Assembly: GCA_051886215.1 (NCBI GenBank)
Contig: JBJEXX010000059.1
Coordinates: 1 to 48,616 of the forward strand
Direction of reading: 5' to 3'
DNA length: 48,616 nt
Source of the DNA: JBJEXX01 sp051886215
GTDB taxonomy: Bacteria; Bacillota_I; Bacilli_A; RF39; UBA660
Shown piece after piece: positions 7,588-17,180 of this stretch; position 1 is the stretch's first letter; each line of letters begins with the position of its first letter. Under the pieces are notes generated by a model. That model was not told the origin of the DNA and made no database searches. It worked only from the letters and a program-made list of their open reading frames with translations. A program made the position numbers and the translations under genes.

Positions 7588-8631
7588 ATGTTAACATTGA
7601 TATATTTTATTATTATATTAGGAGTAATAGTAACTGTACATGAATTTGGACATTTTATATTTGCTAAAATATTTGGTATTTATGTATATGAATTTTCTAT
7701 TGGATTTGGTCCTAAAATATTAAAATGGAAAGGTAAGAATAAAGAAACGGATTATTCTTTAAGATTAATACCATTAGGTGGATTTGTTTCGCTTGCTGGT
7801 GAAGAAATAGAAGAAGATGAAAATATTCCTAAAAATAGAAGGTTACAAGATAAACCAATTTGGCAAAGATTTTTAGTAATGTTTTTTGGCGCAGGAAATA
7901 ATTTTATTTTTGCTGTTTTGATACTATTTATTATTGGATTATGTTTTGGTTCAACAGATGGTAAACCTGTTTTAAGTGAAGTAGAAAAAGGCTATCCTGC
8001 TTATGAAGCTGGACTTAGTAGTGGTGATGAAGTACTTAAAATAAATAACCATAATATATCTACTGTAGATGATTTATCATTATATTTAAGTGTTGAAGAT
8101 CCTAAACAAGAAGTTACATTTAAAGTAAAAAAAGAAGATGGTACAACAAAAACATATAAAGTAAAAGCCCAAAAACAAAAAAAAGATGGTGAAACTTCAT
8201 ATGTTTATGGAATAACTATGAATAACGAAATACATCATGGTTTTGGTAATGCAGTTAAATATGCCTTTAGAAAAACTGGTTCATTATTTAAACAAATGAT
8301 AGTTATTATAAAATGTTTATTTACTGGACAATTAAGTGTTAATAACTTAAGTGGTCCTGTTGGAATCTATTCTTTAGTAGGACAACAACGCGCCGAAGGA
8401 TTTTCTAATATTCTTTATTTAGTTGCGTATTTAAGTATTAATGTAGGAGTAATTAACTTAATTCCATTCCCAGCATTTGATGGTGGTAAAATATTATTCT
8501 TAATTATAGAAAAAATTAAAGGTTCAAAAGTAAATCCAAAAGTAGAAAATACTATTCATTTAATAGGATTTGGTTTACTTATGTTATTAATGATTTATGT
8601 AACTGTACATGATATAATGAAATTATTTTAA
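7588..8631 (+). CDS. rseP: Site-2 intramembrane zinc metalloprotease RseP/RasP
   Basis: A 347-residue S2P-family protease. HEFGH near residue 19 in the first membrane segment provides the zinc ligands and catalytic Glu. One PDZ domain (about 120-200) contains GYPAYEAGLSSGDEVLKING-like sequence. The second conserved motif, NLIPFPAFDGG, provides the third ligand (Asp). It cleaves membrane-embedded anti-sigma factors and remnant signal peptides in Bacillus. Length (one PDZ rather than E. coli's two) suits a Gram-positive RasP. A terminator follows immediately, closing the operon. Its substrates cannot be identified from this window. Confidence 0.95.
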   Translation: MLTLIYFIIILGVIVTVHEFGHFIFAKIFGIYVYEFSIGFGPKILKWKGKNKETDYSLRLIPLGGFVSLAGEEIEEDENIPKNRRLQDKPIWQRFLVMFFGAGNNFIFAVLILFIIGLCFGSTDGKPVLSEVEKGYPAYEAGLSSGDEVLKINNHNISTVDDLSLYLSVEDPKQEVTFKVKKEDGTTKTYKVKAQKQKKDGETSYVYGITMNNEIHHGFGNAVKYAFRKTGSLFKQMIVIIKCLFTGQLSVNNLSGPVGIYSLVGQQRAEGFSNILYLVAYLSINVGVINLIPFPAFDGGKILFLIIEKIKGSKVNPKVENTIHLIGFGLLMLLMIYVTVHDIMKLF

Positions 8632-8656
8632 ATACTTCTTTAGGAAGTATTTTTTC
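8631..8656 (+). terminator. Intrinsic terminator after rseP
   Basis: AATACTTC, a short loop and GAAGTATT run into six Ts. The left arm begins at the last base of the rseP stop. Confidence 0.8.
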
Positions 8657-8676
8657 TAACAGAAAGAGGTGATAAA

Positions 8677-10851
8677 ATGGTCGCAAGTGTTTTAGTGCAA
8701 CTATCTAATACTAATATTGATAAAACTTTTGATTATTTAGTTCCCAATAATTTAATTGATAAAATAAAAATTGGAATTAGAGTAAGTGTACCATTTAATC
8801 ATCAATTTTTAGAGGGTTTTGTTTTAGAAATAAAAGAAGAAAATAATAGTGAATATCAATTAAAAGAAATAATAGATGTAATAGATGAAGAAGTCATTTT
8901 AAATGATGAATTATTAGAGTTGGGTAAAAATATGAGTAATGAGACTTTGTCTACTTTAATATCTTGTTACCAAACAATGCTACCTAAAGCTTTAAAAGCT
9001 AAATATAATACTAAAATAAATAAAAAAATAGATAAAATTATATCTATAAATAAAAAAATAAAAATAGAAAAAGAGAAATTAAATAATACTCAAAAACAAA
9101 TAATAGAAAAATTAGAACAAGAAAAAGGGGTATTAAAAAAAGAATTAGATATAATATCTAAAAGTAGTGTTAATACTTTAATTAAAAAACAAATTTTATT
9201 AGTAGAGGAAAAAGAACATTATAGATATAATTTAAAAAAACAAGAACATATTTTTAAATATCCTCTAACAGAAGATCAAAAGAAAGTTGTGAGTAACGTT
9301 GATATAAACACTAATAACACTTATCTTTTACATGGAGTAACAGGTAGTGGAAAAACAGAAGTTTATATGGAAATTATAGAAAAAGTATTAAAAACTTCTA
9401 AAAGTTGTATTATGTTAGTTCCTGAAATTTCTCTAACTCCTCAAATGGTCAATCGCTTTACAACAAGATTTACTGAAGAAATCGCAGTATTACATAGTAG
9501 GTTAAGTGATGGTGAAAAGTATGATGAATATAGAAGAATAAAAAGAGGAGAAGTAAAAATTGTTATAGGAGCTAGAAGCGCCGTTTTTGCGCCACTTAAT
9601 AATATTGGAATTATTATTATAGATGAGGAACATACAACAAGTTATAAGCAAGATAATAATCCCAAGTATAACGCAATTGATATTGCTATAAAAAGATCAA
9701 ATTATCATAATTGTCCTGTAATATTAGGTAGTGCTACTCCAACTTTAACTTCTTATGCTAAAGCCAAAAAGAATATTTATAAATTATTAGAACTTCCTAA
9801 TAGAGTTAATCAAAAACCACTTCCTAAAGTAGATATTATTGATATGAATAAAGAAATAAAAAGAACAAGAGGAACAATTTCTGCAACACTTTCTAAAGCT
9901 ATTCAAGAAACCATCAATAAAGATGAACAAGTAATATTATTATTAAATAGAAGGGGATATTCAACATTTATTACTTGTACTAATTGTGGATATACAGAAA
10001 AGTGTCCAAATTGTGATATTACTTTAACTTATCATCTATCATCAAAAATGCTAAGATGTCATTATTGTGGATATGCTACTAAAATAAATGAAACTTGTCC
10101 CGAATGTCATGAACAATCAATGAGACAACTAGGAACAGGTACAGAAAAAGTAGAAGAAGAATTAAATGAAAATATTGAAAACTCTAAAGTAATCAGAATG
10201 GATTATGATACTACTAGTAAAAAAGGAATGCATGAAAAAATAATAGAAGCATTTAAAAATAAAGAATATAATATTTTACTAGGCACACAGATGATTGCGA
10301 AAGGACTAGATTTTGAAGATGTTACTTTAGTTGGAGTAATAAATGCTGATACTTCTTTAAATATGCCTAATTATAGAAGTAGTGAAGATACTTTTGATCT
10401 TTTAGATCAAGTTTCAGGTAGAAGTGGTAGAAGCAAAAAAACAGGAAAAGTTTTAATTCAAACTTTTAATCCTGAACACTATGCAATAGAATATGCCAAA
10501 AATCATGATTACAAAGGATTTTTTAATACCGAAATGATGATTAGAAGAAAACTTAATTATCCACCATATTATTATTTGACTTATTTAAAAGTAATTAGTA
10601 AAGATTATGATTTAGCAAGTAAAGAATCTATAAAAATAAGTAAAATATTAAAAAAGTATTTACTCAATTCTGTAGTTTTAGGTCCTTCTGTCTGCAATGT
10701 TTTTAAAGTTAATAATACTTATAGATTTGGAATTATTATTAAATATAAAAAAGATGATAATTTATATAAAACCTTAAAACAAATTATAGAACATTATAAA
10801 ACTAATCCAAAAATAACAATTGATATAGAATTTAATCCTAACAATATTTAA
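8677..10851 (+). CDS. priA: Primosomal protein N' (replication restart helicase)
   Basis: A 724-residue superfamily 2 helicase that reloads the replisome at stalled forks. The N-terminal 3'-DNA-binding domain is at 1-100, Walker A GVTGSGKTEVY near residue 225, and DEEH in motif II near 317. A Cys-rich zinc-binding insert (CTNCGYTEKCPNC, then CHYCG and CPEC) lies at about 435-480, and helicase motifs V and VI (DQVSGRSGRS) follow. All eight zinc-ligand cysteines appear present. It is preceded by AGAGGTG. Bacillus has def and fmt after priA; here fmt follows with a 56-base gap and def is absent. Confidence 0.96.
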   Translation: MVASVLVQLSNTNIDKTFDYLVPNNLIDKIKIGIRVSVPFNHQFLEGFVLEIKEENNSEYQLKEIIDVIDEEVILNDELLELGKNMSNETLSTLISCYQTMLPKALKAKYNTKINKKIDKIISINKKIKIEKEKLNNTQKQIIEKLEQEKGVLKKELDIISKSSVNTLIKKQILLVEEKEHYRYNLKKQEHIFKYPLTEDQKKVVSNVDINTNNTYLLHGVTGSGKTEVYMEIIEKVLKTSKSCIMLVPEISLTPQMVNRFTTRFTEEIAVLHSRLSDGEKYDEYRRIKRGEVKIVIGARSAVFAPLNNIGIIIIDEEHTTSYKQDNNPKYNAIDIAIKRSNYHNCPVILGSATPTLTSYAKAKKNIYKLLELPNRVNQKPLPKVDIIDMNKEIKRTRGTISATLSKAIQETINKDEQVILLLNRRGYSTFITCTNCGYTEKCPNCDITLTYHLSSKMLRCHYCGYATKINETCPECHEQSMRQLGTGTEKVEEELNENIENSKVIRMDYDTTSKKGMHEKIIEAFKNKEYNILLGTQMIAKGLDFEDVTLVGVINADTSLNMPNYRSSEDTFDLLDQVSGRSGRSKKTGKVLIQTFNPEHYAIEYAKNHDYKGFFNTEMMIRRKLNYPPYYYLTYLKVISKDYDLASKESIKISKILKKYLLNSVVLGPSVCNVFKVNNTYRFGIIIKYKKDDNLYKTLKQIIEHYKTNPKITIDIEFNPNNI

Positions 10852-10907
10852 AATAAAACAAGCTAGACTTAGAACAATCTATTTGATAAAATAAAGTAGG
10901 TGATAAT

Positions 10908-11849
10908 ATGAAAAATATTAAAGATTTAAAAGTAGTTTTTATGGGAACACCAGACTTTGCTTTAAATGTTTTACAAATATTAATAGATAATTGTAATGTT
11001 ATAGGAGTTGTATCTCAACCAGATAAATTAGTTGGTAGAAAAAAAATATTAACAAAACCACCAATAAAAATACTTGCCGAAAAATATAATATTCCTGTTT
11101 TTCAACCAAAGAAAATAAAAGAAGAATATCAAGATATCCTTGATTTAAATCCAGACATAATTGTAACTTGTGCTTATGGACAAATTATTCCTAAAATTTT
11201 ATTAGATTATCCTAAATATAAGTGTATAAATGTACATGCTTCATTACTTCCAAAATTAAGAGGAGGAGCGCCTATTCATAAAGCTATTATTGATGGTTAT
11301 GAAGAAACAGGTGTAACCATAATGTATATGGATGAAAAAATGGATAGTGGTGATATTATTTCTCAAGAAAAAATTACTATAAAAGATACTGATACAGTAG
11401 GTATTCTTTGGGATAAATTATCAGTTATGGGCGCAGAATTATTACTAAAAACTTTGCCAGATATAATAAATGACAATATAAATAGAATAAAACAAAATGA
11501 AGATGAAGTTACGTATGCGTATAATATCCAACGCGAAGAAGAAAAAATTGATTTTTCTAAAACAACAAAAGAAGTATTTAATAGAATTAGAGGATTAAAT
11601 CCGTATCCAGGTGCTTATGCAAAATTAAATAATAAAATAGTTAAAATTTATGATGTTGAATATACGAAAAATATTCATCCAGATAAACAAATAGGTCAAA
11701 TTATTAAAGCTGACAAAAATGGAATAATAGTTTCTTTAAAAGATGGTGAATTGATTATAAAATCATTACAAATGGAAGGTAAAAAGAAAACAACAGTCAA
11801 AGAATTTGTAAACGGAAATATAAAAATAGAAAATGAGGTATTAGAATAA
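10908..11849 (+). CDS. fmt: Methionyl-tRNA formyltransferase
   Basis: The 313-residue enzyme formylates initiator Met-tRNA using 10-formyl-THF. VVFMGTPDFALNVL is near the N-terminus. The catalytic region has ASLLPKLRGGAPIHKAI, with Asn and His upstream (NVHAS), and the Asp in MDSGDI. The C-terminal tRNA-binding OB-like domain spans about 205-313. The next gene starts at the same base pair as its stop (TAATG), implying translational coupling. The peptide deformylase and rsmB genes usual in this operon are not present in the window. Confidence 0.96.
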   Translation: MKNIKDLKVVFMGTPDFALNVLQILIDNCNVIGVVSQPDKLVGRKKILTKPPIKILAEKYNIPVFQPKKIKEEYQDILDLNPDIIVTCAYGQIIPKILLDYPKYKCINVHASLLPKLRGGAPIHKAIIDGYEETGVTIMYMDEKMDSGDIISQEKITIKDTDTVGILWDKLSVMGAELLLKTLPDIINDNINRIKQNEDEVTYAYNIQREEEKIDFSKTTKEVFNRIRGLNPYPGAYAKLNNKIVKIYDVEYTKNIHPDKQIGQIIKADKNGIIVSLKDGELIIKSLQMEGKKKTTVKEFVNGNIKIENEVLE

Positions 11850-12487
11850 TGAAAGATAAAAAGAATAAAATAACTATAAAAGAAATATTACAAGATAAAC
11901 AAAAAAGAGCTATTTTAATTTTAGCGTTATATTTTGTATTTTTCTTAGTATTAACAATTTCTATAAGAACTAACTATAAACCAAATAGTAATGATGATAC
12001 CGCAACTATTATAAATAATCAATTTGCTCCAGAAAAAATAACTTTAGATAATTATAGTTTTGAATATACTATTATGAAAGATGGAATTTTACATACTTAT
12101 AATGGTAAAAGATATCAACAAAAGGAACAATTTACTTATAATAATAATGAATATTTTAAAGAGGCTGATAAATTTTATAAAAAAGTAACAATAGAAAATG
12201 AAATTACTTATGAAGAAGTTGAAAATCCATATGTATATAGTGAATATTTAGATTTTGATAATTTAAATCAAATATTAGAAAAAAGTGAATATAATTCTAC
12301 AACTACTTTTAAAGATGATTCTAAAGATATAAGTTATTATATGTATTTAAATGATGAATTAACAGAAAATACTATAACATTAACAGCTAAAGATAATCTT
12401 TTAGAAAAAATTGAAATTAATCTTGATAAAGATTCAATTATTTTGAATTTTACTGAGCAAAATAAAATATTAGATTTTAATAAATAA
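11849..12487 (+). CDS. Membrane-anchored extracytoplasmic protein of unknown function
   Basis: The 212-residue product has a basic N-terminus, one membrane segment (about 21-40) and an Asn/Tyr/Thr-rich extracytoplasmic part of about 170 residues without cysteines. It is coupled to fmt by a TAATG overlap and followed by a bidirectional terminator, so it occupies the place of rsmB in the Bacillus order. The extracellular part has regularly spaced Glu/Tyr segments (EYTIMKDGILHTYNGKRYQ), which may be a small beta fold. No family recognised. Gene reality is supported by coupling and coding texture. Confidence 0.75.
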   Translation: MKDKKNKITIKEILQDKQKRAILILALYFVFFLVLTISIRTNYKPNSNDDTATIINNQFAPEKITLDNYSFEYTIMKDGILHTYNGKRYQQKEQFTYNNNEYFKEADKFYKKVTIENEITYEEVENPYVYSEYLDFDNLNQILEKSEYNSTTTFKDDSKDISYYMYLNDELTENTITLTAKDNLLEKIEINLDKDSIILNFTEQNKILDFNK

Positions 12488-12489
12488 AA

Positions 12490-12517
12490 AAACAAGTTAT
12501 AAATACTTGTTATTTTT
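12490..12517. terminator. Bidirectional terminator between convergent genes
   Basis: AACAAGT, a seven-base loop and ACTTGTT have A-rich sequence on the left and a T run on the right. It ends both the fmt operon and the minus-strand DHH gene, whose stop overlaps it. Confidence 0.7.
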
Positions 12518-13514
12518 TTACTAATTTCTTATCGATATCTATTTCATCTTTTTTATTTATACAACTTAATAACATATCACGAGCTTTATTCAAAGTAACT
12601 CCTGAAATTGCCGCTGCGGCAGCATTTTTATGACCACCACCACCTAGAAGTTCCATAATTTGTTCAACATCTTTATCTTCAAAACATCTTGCTGATATAC
12701 CAATTGTATTAGTAGCGATTTTACCGATTGTATAAGCTGTATCAATTTTATCAAATTTTAATAACTCATTACTTATTTTAGCAAGTTCATCTCTTGTATA
12801 TATATTCGCATCAAGAACACATATCATAGTGTTTTCATCAATAGTAGTACTTCTTTTTAATAAACGTCCTCTATTTAAAATATCTTCTTTTTTCTCTTGG
12901 AATAGAATTTTCTTTGTTTTTATTTCCGCACCATTTTCTAATAAATAAGCTGCAGCTTTCATAGTTTTTGCTTTAGTATTATTATCAAAATTATTGGTAT
13001 CTATACATAAACCAGTATACATAATAGAAGAAATATTATTATTATTTAAATCATAGTCATTACTTTTTAAAAACTCACAAATTATTTCTACCATACTAGA
13101 AGCTTCGCTATCTACATAATTAATAGTAGATTTTAATTTTTCACTACTATTTTCATGATGATCTATAACTATAGTATTATCAAATTTATTAAATATTCCC
13201 ATACTTTCAATGGTGTTTTCTTTATTACAATCCAAGACAATTAATAAACTTTTATCATTTGGTTTAATATCTTCAATATTTGAGATAAAATAACTTTTAA
13301 GTGAAAATGGTAATAATTCCATAGCTTTAACAACAGAAGAATTAAACTGATTAGGATTAATAAAAATATGTGCATTTTTATTATTATCTAAACAGAACTT
13401 TAATAATCCTAAGGCACTACCTAAAGCATCTAAATCAATATAATTATGTCCCATAATAATAATATCATCACTTAAATTTAAAGCAAGATTTAATATATCA
13501 TTAATTTCAACCAT
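12510..13514 (-). CDS. DHH/DHHA1 phosphoesterase (NrnA / GdpP catalytic-domain type)
   Basis: The 334-residue soluble protein has the DHH-family motifs: GHNYIDLDALGSALG (motif I), VLDCN (motif II), IDHHE (motif III) and a C-terminal DHHA1 motif LGGGGHKNAAAAA. Family members hydrolyse short oligoribonucleotides, pAp or cyclic di-AMP. The motif-I and DHHA1 wording resembles the catalytic half of GdpP, but the membrane, PAS and GGDEF parts are absent, so substrate is uncertain between nanoRNA/pAp and c-di-AMP or pApA. ATG at 13514 is chosen over an in-frame GTG at 13523 because AAGGTG lies 6 bases before the ATG. It sits on the minus strand between two halves of the Bacillus priA-rpe gene order. 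Confidence 0.88.
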   Translation of the reverse strand: MVEINDILNLALNLSDDIIIMGHNYIDLDALGSALGLLKFCLDNNKNAHIFINPNQFNSSVVKAMELLPFSLKSYFISNIEDIKPNDKSLLIVLDCNKENTIESMGIFNKFDNTIVIDHHENSSEKLKSTINYVDSEASSMVEIICEFLKSNDYDLNNNNISSIMYTGLCIDTNNFDNNTKAKTMKAAAYLLENGAEIKTKKILFQEKKEDILNRGRLLKRSTTIDENTMICVLDANIYTRDELAKISNELLKFDKIDTAYTIGKIATNTIGISARCFEDKDVEQIMELLGGGGHKNAAAAAISGVTLNKARDMLLSCINKKDEIDIDKKLVKK

Positions 13515-13541
13515 ATTGCTCACCTTTAAATAAACATAAAT

Positions 13542-13569
13542 AGTATATCACTTTAACTTTTCTTGTCAA
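13542..13569 (-). promoter_or_regulatory. Promoter of the DHH phosphoesterase gene
   Basis: On the minus strand a perfect TTGACA (13569-13564) precedes TATACT (13547-13542) with a 16-base spacer. Confidence 0.65.
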
Positions 13570-13588
13570 TTGTTTTTTTTTCTAAACA

Positions 13589-13617
13589 TTGAATTATAAA
13601 GTAGGTTATAGTATAAT
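13589..13617 (+). promoter_or_regulatory. Promoter of the rlmN-prpC-prkC-rsgA-rpe operon
   Basis: TTGAAT (13589-13594), 17 bases, TATAAT (13612-13617), followed by CGGAGTG before the rlmN ATG. It is divergent from the DHH promoter. Confidence 0.75.
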
Positions 13618-13634
13618 TATGTCGGAGTGATTAT

Positions 13635-14654
13635 ATGGTAAGTATTTATAGTTTAAGTTTAGAAGACTTTGAAAACTATTTTTTAAGTATAAATGAAAAA
13701 AAATTTAAAGCTACTCAAATATTTGAATGGTTATATCAAAAAAAAGTAAAAACCTTTGATGAAATGACTAATATAAAAAATGAGATAAGAGAAAAATTAA
13801 AACAAGATTTTTATTTTGAAGATTTAGAAATAATAAAACAAGAAACTGATATAGATGTAAAAAAATATCTTTTTAGATTAAAAGATAATGAAAGAATAGA
13901 AGCAGTTTTAATGTATCATAATTACGGCAATAGTTTGTGTATATCAACTCAAGTTGGTTGTAATATGGGATGTAAATTCTGTGAAAGCGGAAGATTAAAA
14001 AAAATAAGGAATTTATCTACTAGTGAATTAGTTTTACAAATATTAAAAATAGAGGAATTAATTAAAGAAAGAATATCTCACGTAGTTGTAATGGGTATAG
14101 GTGAGCCATTTGATAACTATGATAACTTAATAAAATTTATTGAAATAATAAATCATAATAAAGGATTGGCTTTAGGAAGTAGACATATTACAGTTTCTAC
14201 TTGTGGAATAATACCTAAAATAAAAGAATTTATGAATTTAAAATATCAAGTTAATTTAGCTATATCTCTTCACGCACCAACTGATGAACTAAGAAGTAAA
14301 ATAATGCCTATTAATAAAGTATATAAATTAAGTGACTTAATTCCAACATTAAAAAAATATATTGAAAAGACTAATAGACGCGTTACTTTTGAATATGTTT
14401 TACTAAAAGGAATTAATGATACAGATGAATGTGCTTATGCTTTAGCTAAGTTAGTTCGAGGCATGAATTGTTATATTAATTTAATACCATATAATGAAAC
14501 AAATAACATTGATTTTAAAAGAAGTTCATCTATACAAATTAACCATTTTTGTGATATACTAAAACAAAGTAAAATAAATGTCACAACACGAAGAGAATTT
14601 GGATCTAAGATTTCAGCTGCCTGTGGACAACTTAGATCTAAAAAGGAGGACTAA
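13635..14654 (+). CDS. rlmN: 23S rRNA (A2503-C2) and tRNA methyltransferase RlmN
   Basis: This 339-residue radical-SAM methyltransferase has the iron-sulfur motif CNMGCKFCESG (CxxxCxxC) near residue 110. MGIGEPFDNYDN is a SAM-binding segment, and the C-terminal AACGQLR carries the second catalytic cysteine. It modifies A2503 in the peptidyl-transferase centre and some tRNAs. The presence of ACGQL at the C-terminus and the genomic context favour RlmN over the antibiotic-resistance relative Cfr. It is the first gene of its operon, and its TAATG overlaps prpC. Confidence 0.95.
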   Translation: MVSIYSLSLEDFENYFLSINEKKFKATQIFEWLYQKKVKTFDEMTNIKNEIREKLKQDFYFEDLEIIKQETDIDVKKYLFRLKDNERIEAVLMYHNYGNSLCISTQVGCNMGCKFCESGRLKKIRNLSTSELVLQILKIEELIKERISHVVVMGIGEPFDNYDNLIKFIEIINHNKGLALGSRHITVSTCGIIPKIKEFMNLKYQVNLAISLHAPTDELRSKIMPINKVYKLSDLIPTLKKYIEKTNRRVTFEYVLLKGINDTDECAYALAKLVRGMNCYINLIPYNETNNIDFKRSSSIQINHFCDILKQSKINVTTRREFGSKISAACGQLRSKKED

Positions 14655-15391
14655 TGAAAACATTTTATTTGACAGATGCTGGGTGTGTTAGAGAACATAA
14701 TGAAGATAGTGTCATAATTTTAAAAAATATAGAAAATGTTTATCTCATGGCCGTTGCTGATGGAATGGGTGGACATTCTGCTGGTGAAGTTGCCTCAAGC
14801 ATTACTATTAGTCATTTAGGAAAACACTTTAATGAAACATTCTTTAATATGAATAAAGAAAATGCGATTAAGTGGTTGCGAGATACTGTCACAGAAATAA
14901 ATGGTTTAATATTTCATTATGTAAAAGAACATCCAGAATCAAAAGGAATGGGTACTACTTTAGTATGCGCAATAGTTGCGAAAGATTATATATTACTAGG
15001 TAATATTGGAGATTCCTCAGGCTTTGTTGTAAAAGATAAAGAATTACATAAAGTTACATATGATCATACATTAGTAAATCTATTAGTTTCGGCAGGAGAA
15101 CTTACTAAAGAAGAAGCTAAAGATCATCCTAAGAAAAATGTTTTAATGAAAGCCTTAGGCGCAAATGATCCTATAGATATAGATATATTTGATTGCAGTA
15201 CTGAAATAGAAGGTATTATGTTATGTAGTGATGGTTTGACAAATATGCTTAATAAAGAACAAATAGAAGAAGTATTAAATGAAGATATAGATATAGAGGA
15301 CAAAGTTATAAAATTAATTAGAAAAAGTAATAATAGAGGTGGAATTGATAATATATCAGTGGCTTATCTCGAAAAAGAAGGTGAAGAATAA
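14654..15391 (+). CDS. prpC: PP2C-family Ser/Thr phosphatase (PrpC/Stp)
   Basis: The 245-residue metal-dependent phosphatase has the PP2C motifs DAGCVREHNEDS (N-terminal Asp ligand), ADGMGGHSAGE, GDSSGFV, CSDGLTNML and the C-terminal GGIDNISV, with the Asp ligands for the Mn/Mg pair. It reverses phosphorylation by the partner kinase PrkC encoded next. The start follows AGGAGG, and both ends overlap neighbours by 1 base (TAATG), an arrangement that should keep phosphatase and kinase in fixed ratio. Length is typical. Confidence 0.95.
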   Translation: MKTFYLTDAGCVREHNEDSVIILKNIENVYLMAVADGMGGHSAGEVASSITISHLGKHFNETFFNMNKENAIKWLRDTVTEINGLIFHYVKEHPESKGMGTTLVCAIVAKDYILLGNIGDSSGFVVKDKELHKVTYDHTLVNLLVSAGELTKEEAKDHPKKNVLMKALGANDPIDIDIFDCSTEIEGIMLCSDGLTNMLNKEQIEEVLNEDIDIEDKVIKLIRKSNNRGGIDNISVAYLEKEGEE

Positions 15392-17172
15392 TGATACAAA
15401 AAGGGCAGGTTATTAGTGAAAGATACGAAATATTAAGAAGTATTGGCGAAGGTGGAATGGCTAATGTCTATCTTGCTAATGATATTATTTTAGATAGAAA
15501 AGTTGCAATTAAAATATTAAGAGGCGATTTAGCAAATGACGAAAAATTTGTTAGACGTTTTCAAAGAGAAGCTTTATCAGCATCATCTTTATCACATCCA
15601 AATATAGTAGAGATGTATGATGTTGGAGAAGATAATGGAACATATTTTATTGTTATGGAATATGTTGAAGGTAGAACTTTAAAACAATTACTTAAAAAAA
15701 GAGGAGCGCTTACACTTAGTGAAGCTATAGATATCATGCTTCAACTTACTGATGGTATTGCGCATGCTCATGATAGTTATATAATTCATAGAGATTTAAA
15801 ACCTCAAAATATAATGATTAAAGAAGATGGACTTATTAAAATAACAGATTTTGGTATTGCTATGGCTTTAAATTCTACACAACTTACACAAACAAATTCT
15901 GTTATGGGATCAGTTCATTATTTACCACCAGAACAAGCTAGTGGAAAAGGTGCTTCAGTTAGAAGTGATATTTATTCAATGGGAATATTGTTTTATGAAC
16001 TTTTAACAGGAACTTTACCTTTTAAAGGAGATAACGCTGTAGAAATTGCTTTAAAACATATGAGAGATCCACTTCCTAGTGTTAAAACTTTCAATCAATC
16101 AATTCCTCAAAGTATTGAAAACATTATAATGAAAGCAACTGCTAAAAATCCTAAAAATAGATATGCTTCTGTTAAAGAAATGCATGCTGATCTATTAACT
16201 GCTCTAGATGAAGATAGAATGAATGAAGATGTATATCAATATAAATATCCAGAACATGAACAAGATGATACTAAAGTAATTCCTATCTTGAAAAAGAGAT
16301 ATGAGAATAACAATGAAATAGAGGAGGATTCTTTAGAAGATGATGAAGAATCTTTAAAAGAAAAAAAGAGAAAAAAATTGATTTGGATTTTATCAGGAAT
16401 TTTAGGAGCTATAATAATTTTATTATTAACAATATTTATAATTATTCCTAAAGTTACAGATGAACCTGATATAAAAATACCGGATGTTGCGGGTATGAGC
16501 GTATCACGTGCTGAAGAAAAATTAGAAGATTTAGGATTTAAAGTAAACCTAAAAACAAAAAAAATTGCTAGTGATAAATATGAAGAAGGAGAGGTTGTCA
16601 AAACCTATCCCGCAATAGGAAGAAGCGTTAAAAAAGGAACTCAAATAACTTTATATGAATCAATCGGTCAAGAAACGTATGAAATAGAAGATTATACTGG
16701 TAAAAATTATATAGAAGTAAAAACTACTTTAACTATTTATGGAATTGATGTTAAAGTAGAAAAGAAAACAGTAGATAATGCTAGTGACTATATAGATAAA
16801 GAAGAATTAATAATAGATCAATCAGTAAAAAAAGGTACAAAGTTAAAAGAAGGAGATACAATCATTCTTTATATACCAAAAGTAGATACTATGTATCCAG
16901 ATATGGTAGGAGAAGGTTGGACTCAAGACGAAGCAAGCGATTTCTGTGCTAAATACAACTTAACATGTACTTTTACAGAAAAAGAAGCTTCTAATGTCGC
17001 AGAAGGAACAGTAATTGAACAATCAAGAAAAGCTGGAAGCAATGTAGTATCTGGTACCACTATGAGAATTACAATTGCCAAAGCTCCTCAAAAACAAAAT
17101 AGCAATACAAATACTGATCAAAATACTGATAATAACGAAACAGGAACAGATAATAATCAAAATACTAATTAG
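15391..17172 (+). CDS. prkC: PASTA-domain Ser/Thr kinase (PrkC/Stk1)
   Basis: The 593-residue eukaryotic-like kinase has a cytoplasmic catalytic domain (about 12-275) with the glycine loop GEGGMANVY, Lys41, HRDLKPQN (133-140) and DFG (153-155). An acidic linker and one membrane segment (about 328-353) follow, then three extracellular PASTA repeats (about 358-560) and an Asn/Thr-rich low-complexity tail. PASTA repeats bind muropeptides or lipid II, so the kinase senses wall status. Bacillus PrkC (648 residues) also has three PASTA domains. The Cys pair in the third repeat (CAKYNLTC) may form a disulfide. It lies in the standard position between prpC and rsgA. Confidence 0.96.
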   Translation: MIQKGQVISERYEILRSIGEGGMANVYLANDIILDRKVAIKILRGDLANDEKFVRRFQREALSASSLSHPNIVEMYDVGEDNGTYFIVMEYVEGRTLKQLLKKRGALTLSEAIDIMLQLTDGIAHAHDSYIIHRDLKPQNIMIKEDGLIKITDFGIAMALNSTQLTQTNSVMGSVHYLPPEQASGKGASVRSDIYSMGILFYELLTGTLPFKGDNAVEIALKHMRDPLPSVKTFNQSIPQSIENIIMKATAKNPKNRYASVKEMHADLLTALDEDRMNEDVYQYKYPEHEQDDTKVIPILKKRYENNNEIEEDSLEDDEESLKEKKRKKLIWILSGILGAIIILLLTIFIIIPKVTDEPDIKIPDVAGMSVSRAEEKLEDLGFKVNLKTKKIASDKYEEGEVVKTYPAIGRSVKKGTQITLYESIGQETYEIEDYTGKNYIEVKTTLTIYGIDVKVEKKTVDNASDYIDKEELIIDQSVKKGTKLKEGDTIILYIPKVDTMYPDMVGEGWTQDEASDFCAKYNLTCTFTEKEASNVAEGTVIEQSRKAGSNVVSGTTMRITIAKAPQKQNSNTNTDQNTDNNETGTDNNQNTN

Positions 17173-17180
17173 GAGGATAA

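Noticed and set aside
13635..14654. Cfr-type antibiotic-resistance methyltransferase
   Set aside because: It is a housekeeping RlmN by operon context (rlmN-prpC-prkC) and by the ACGQL C-terminus.
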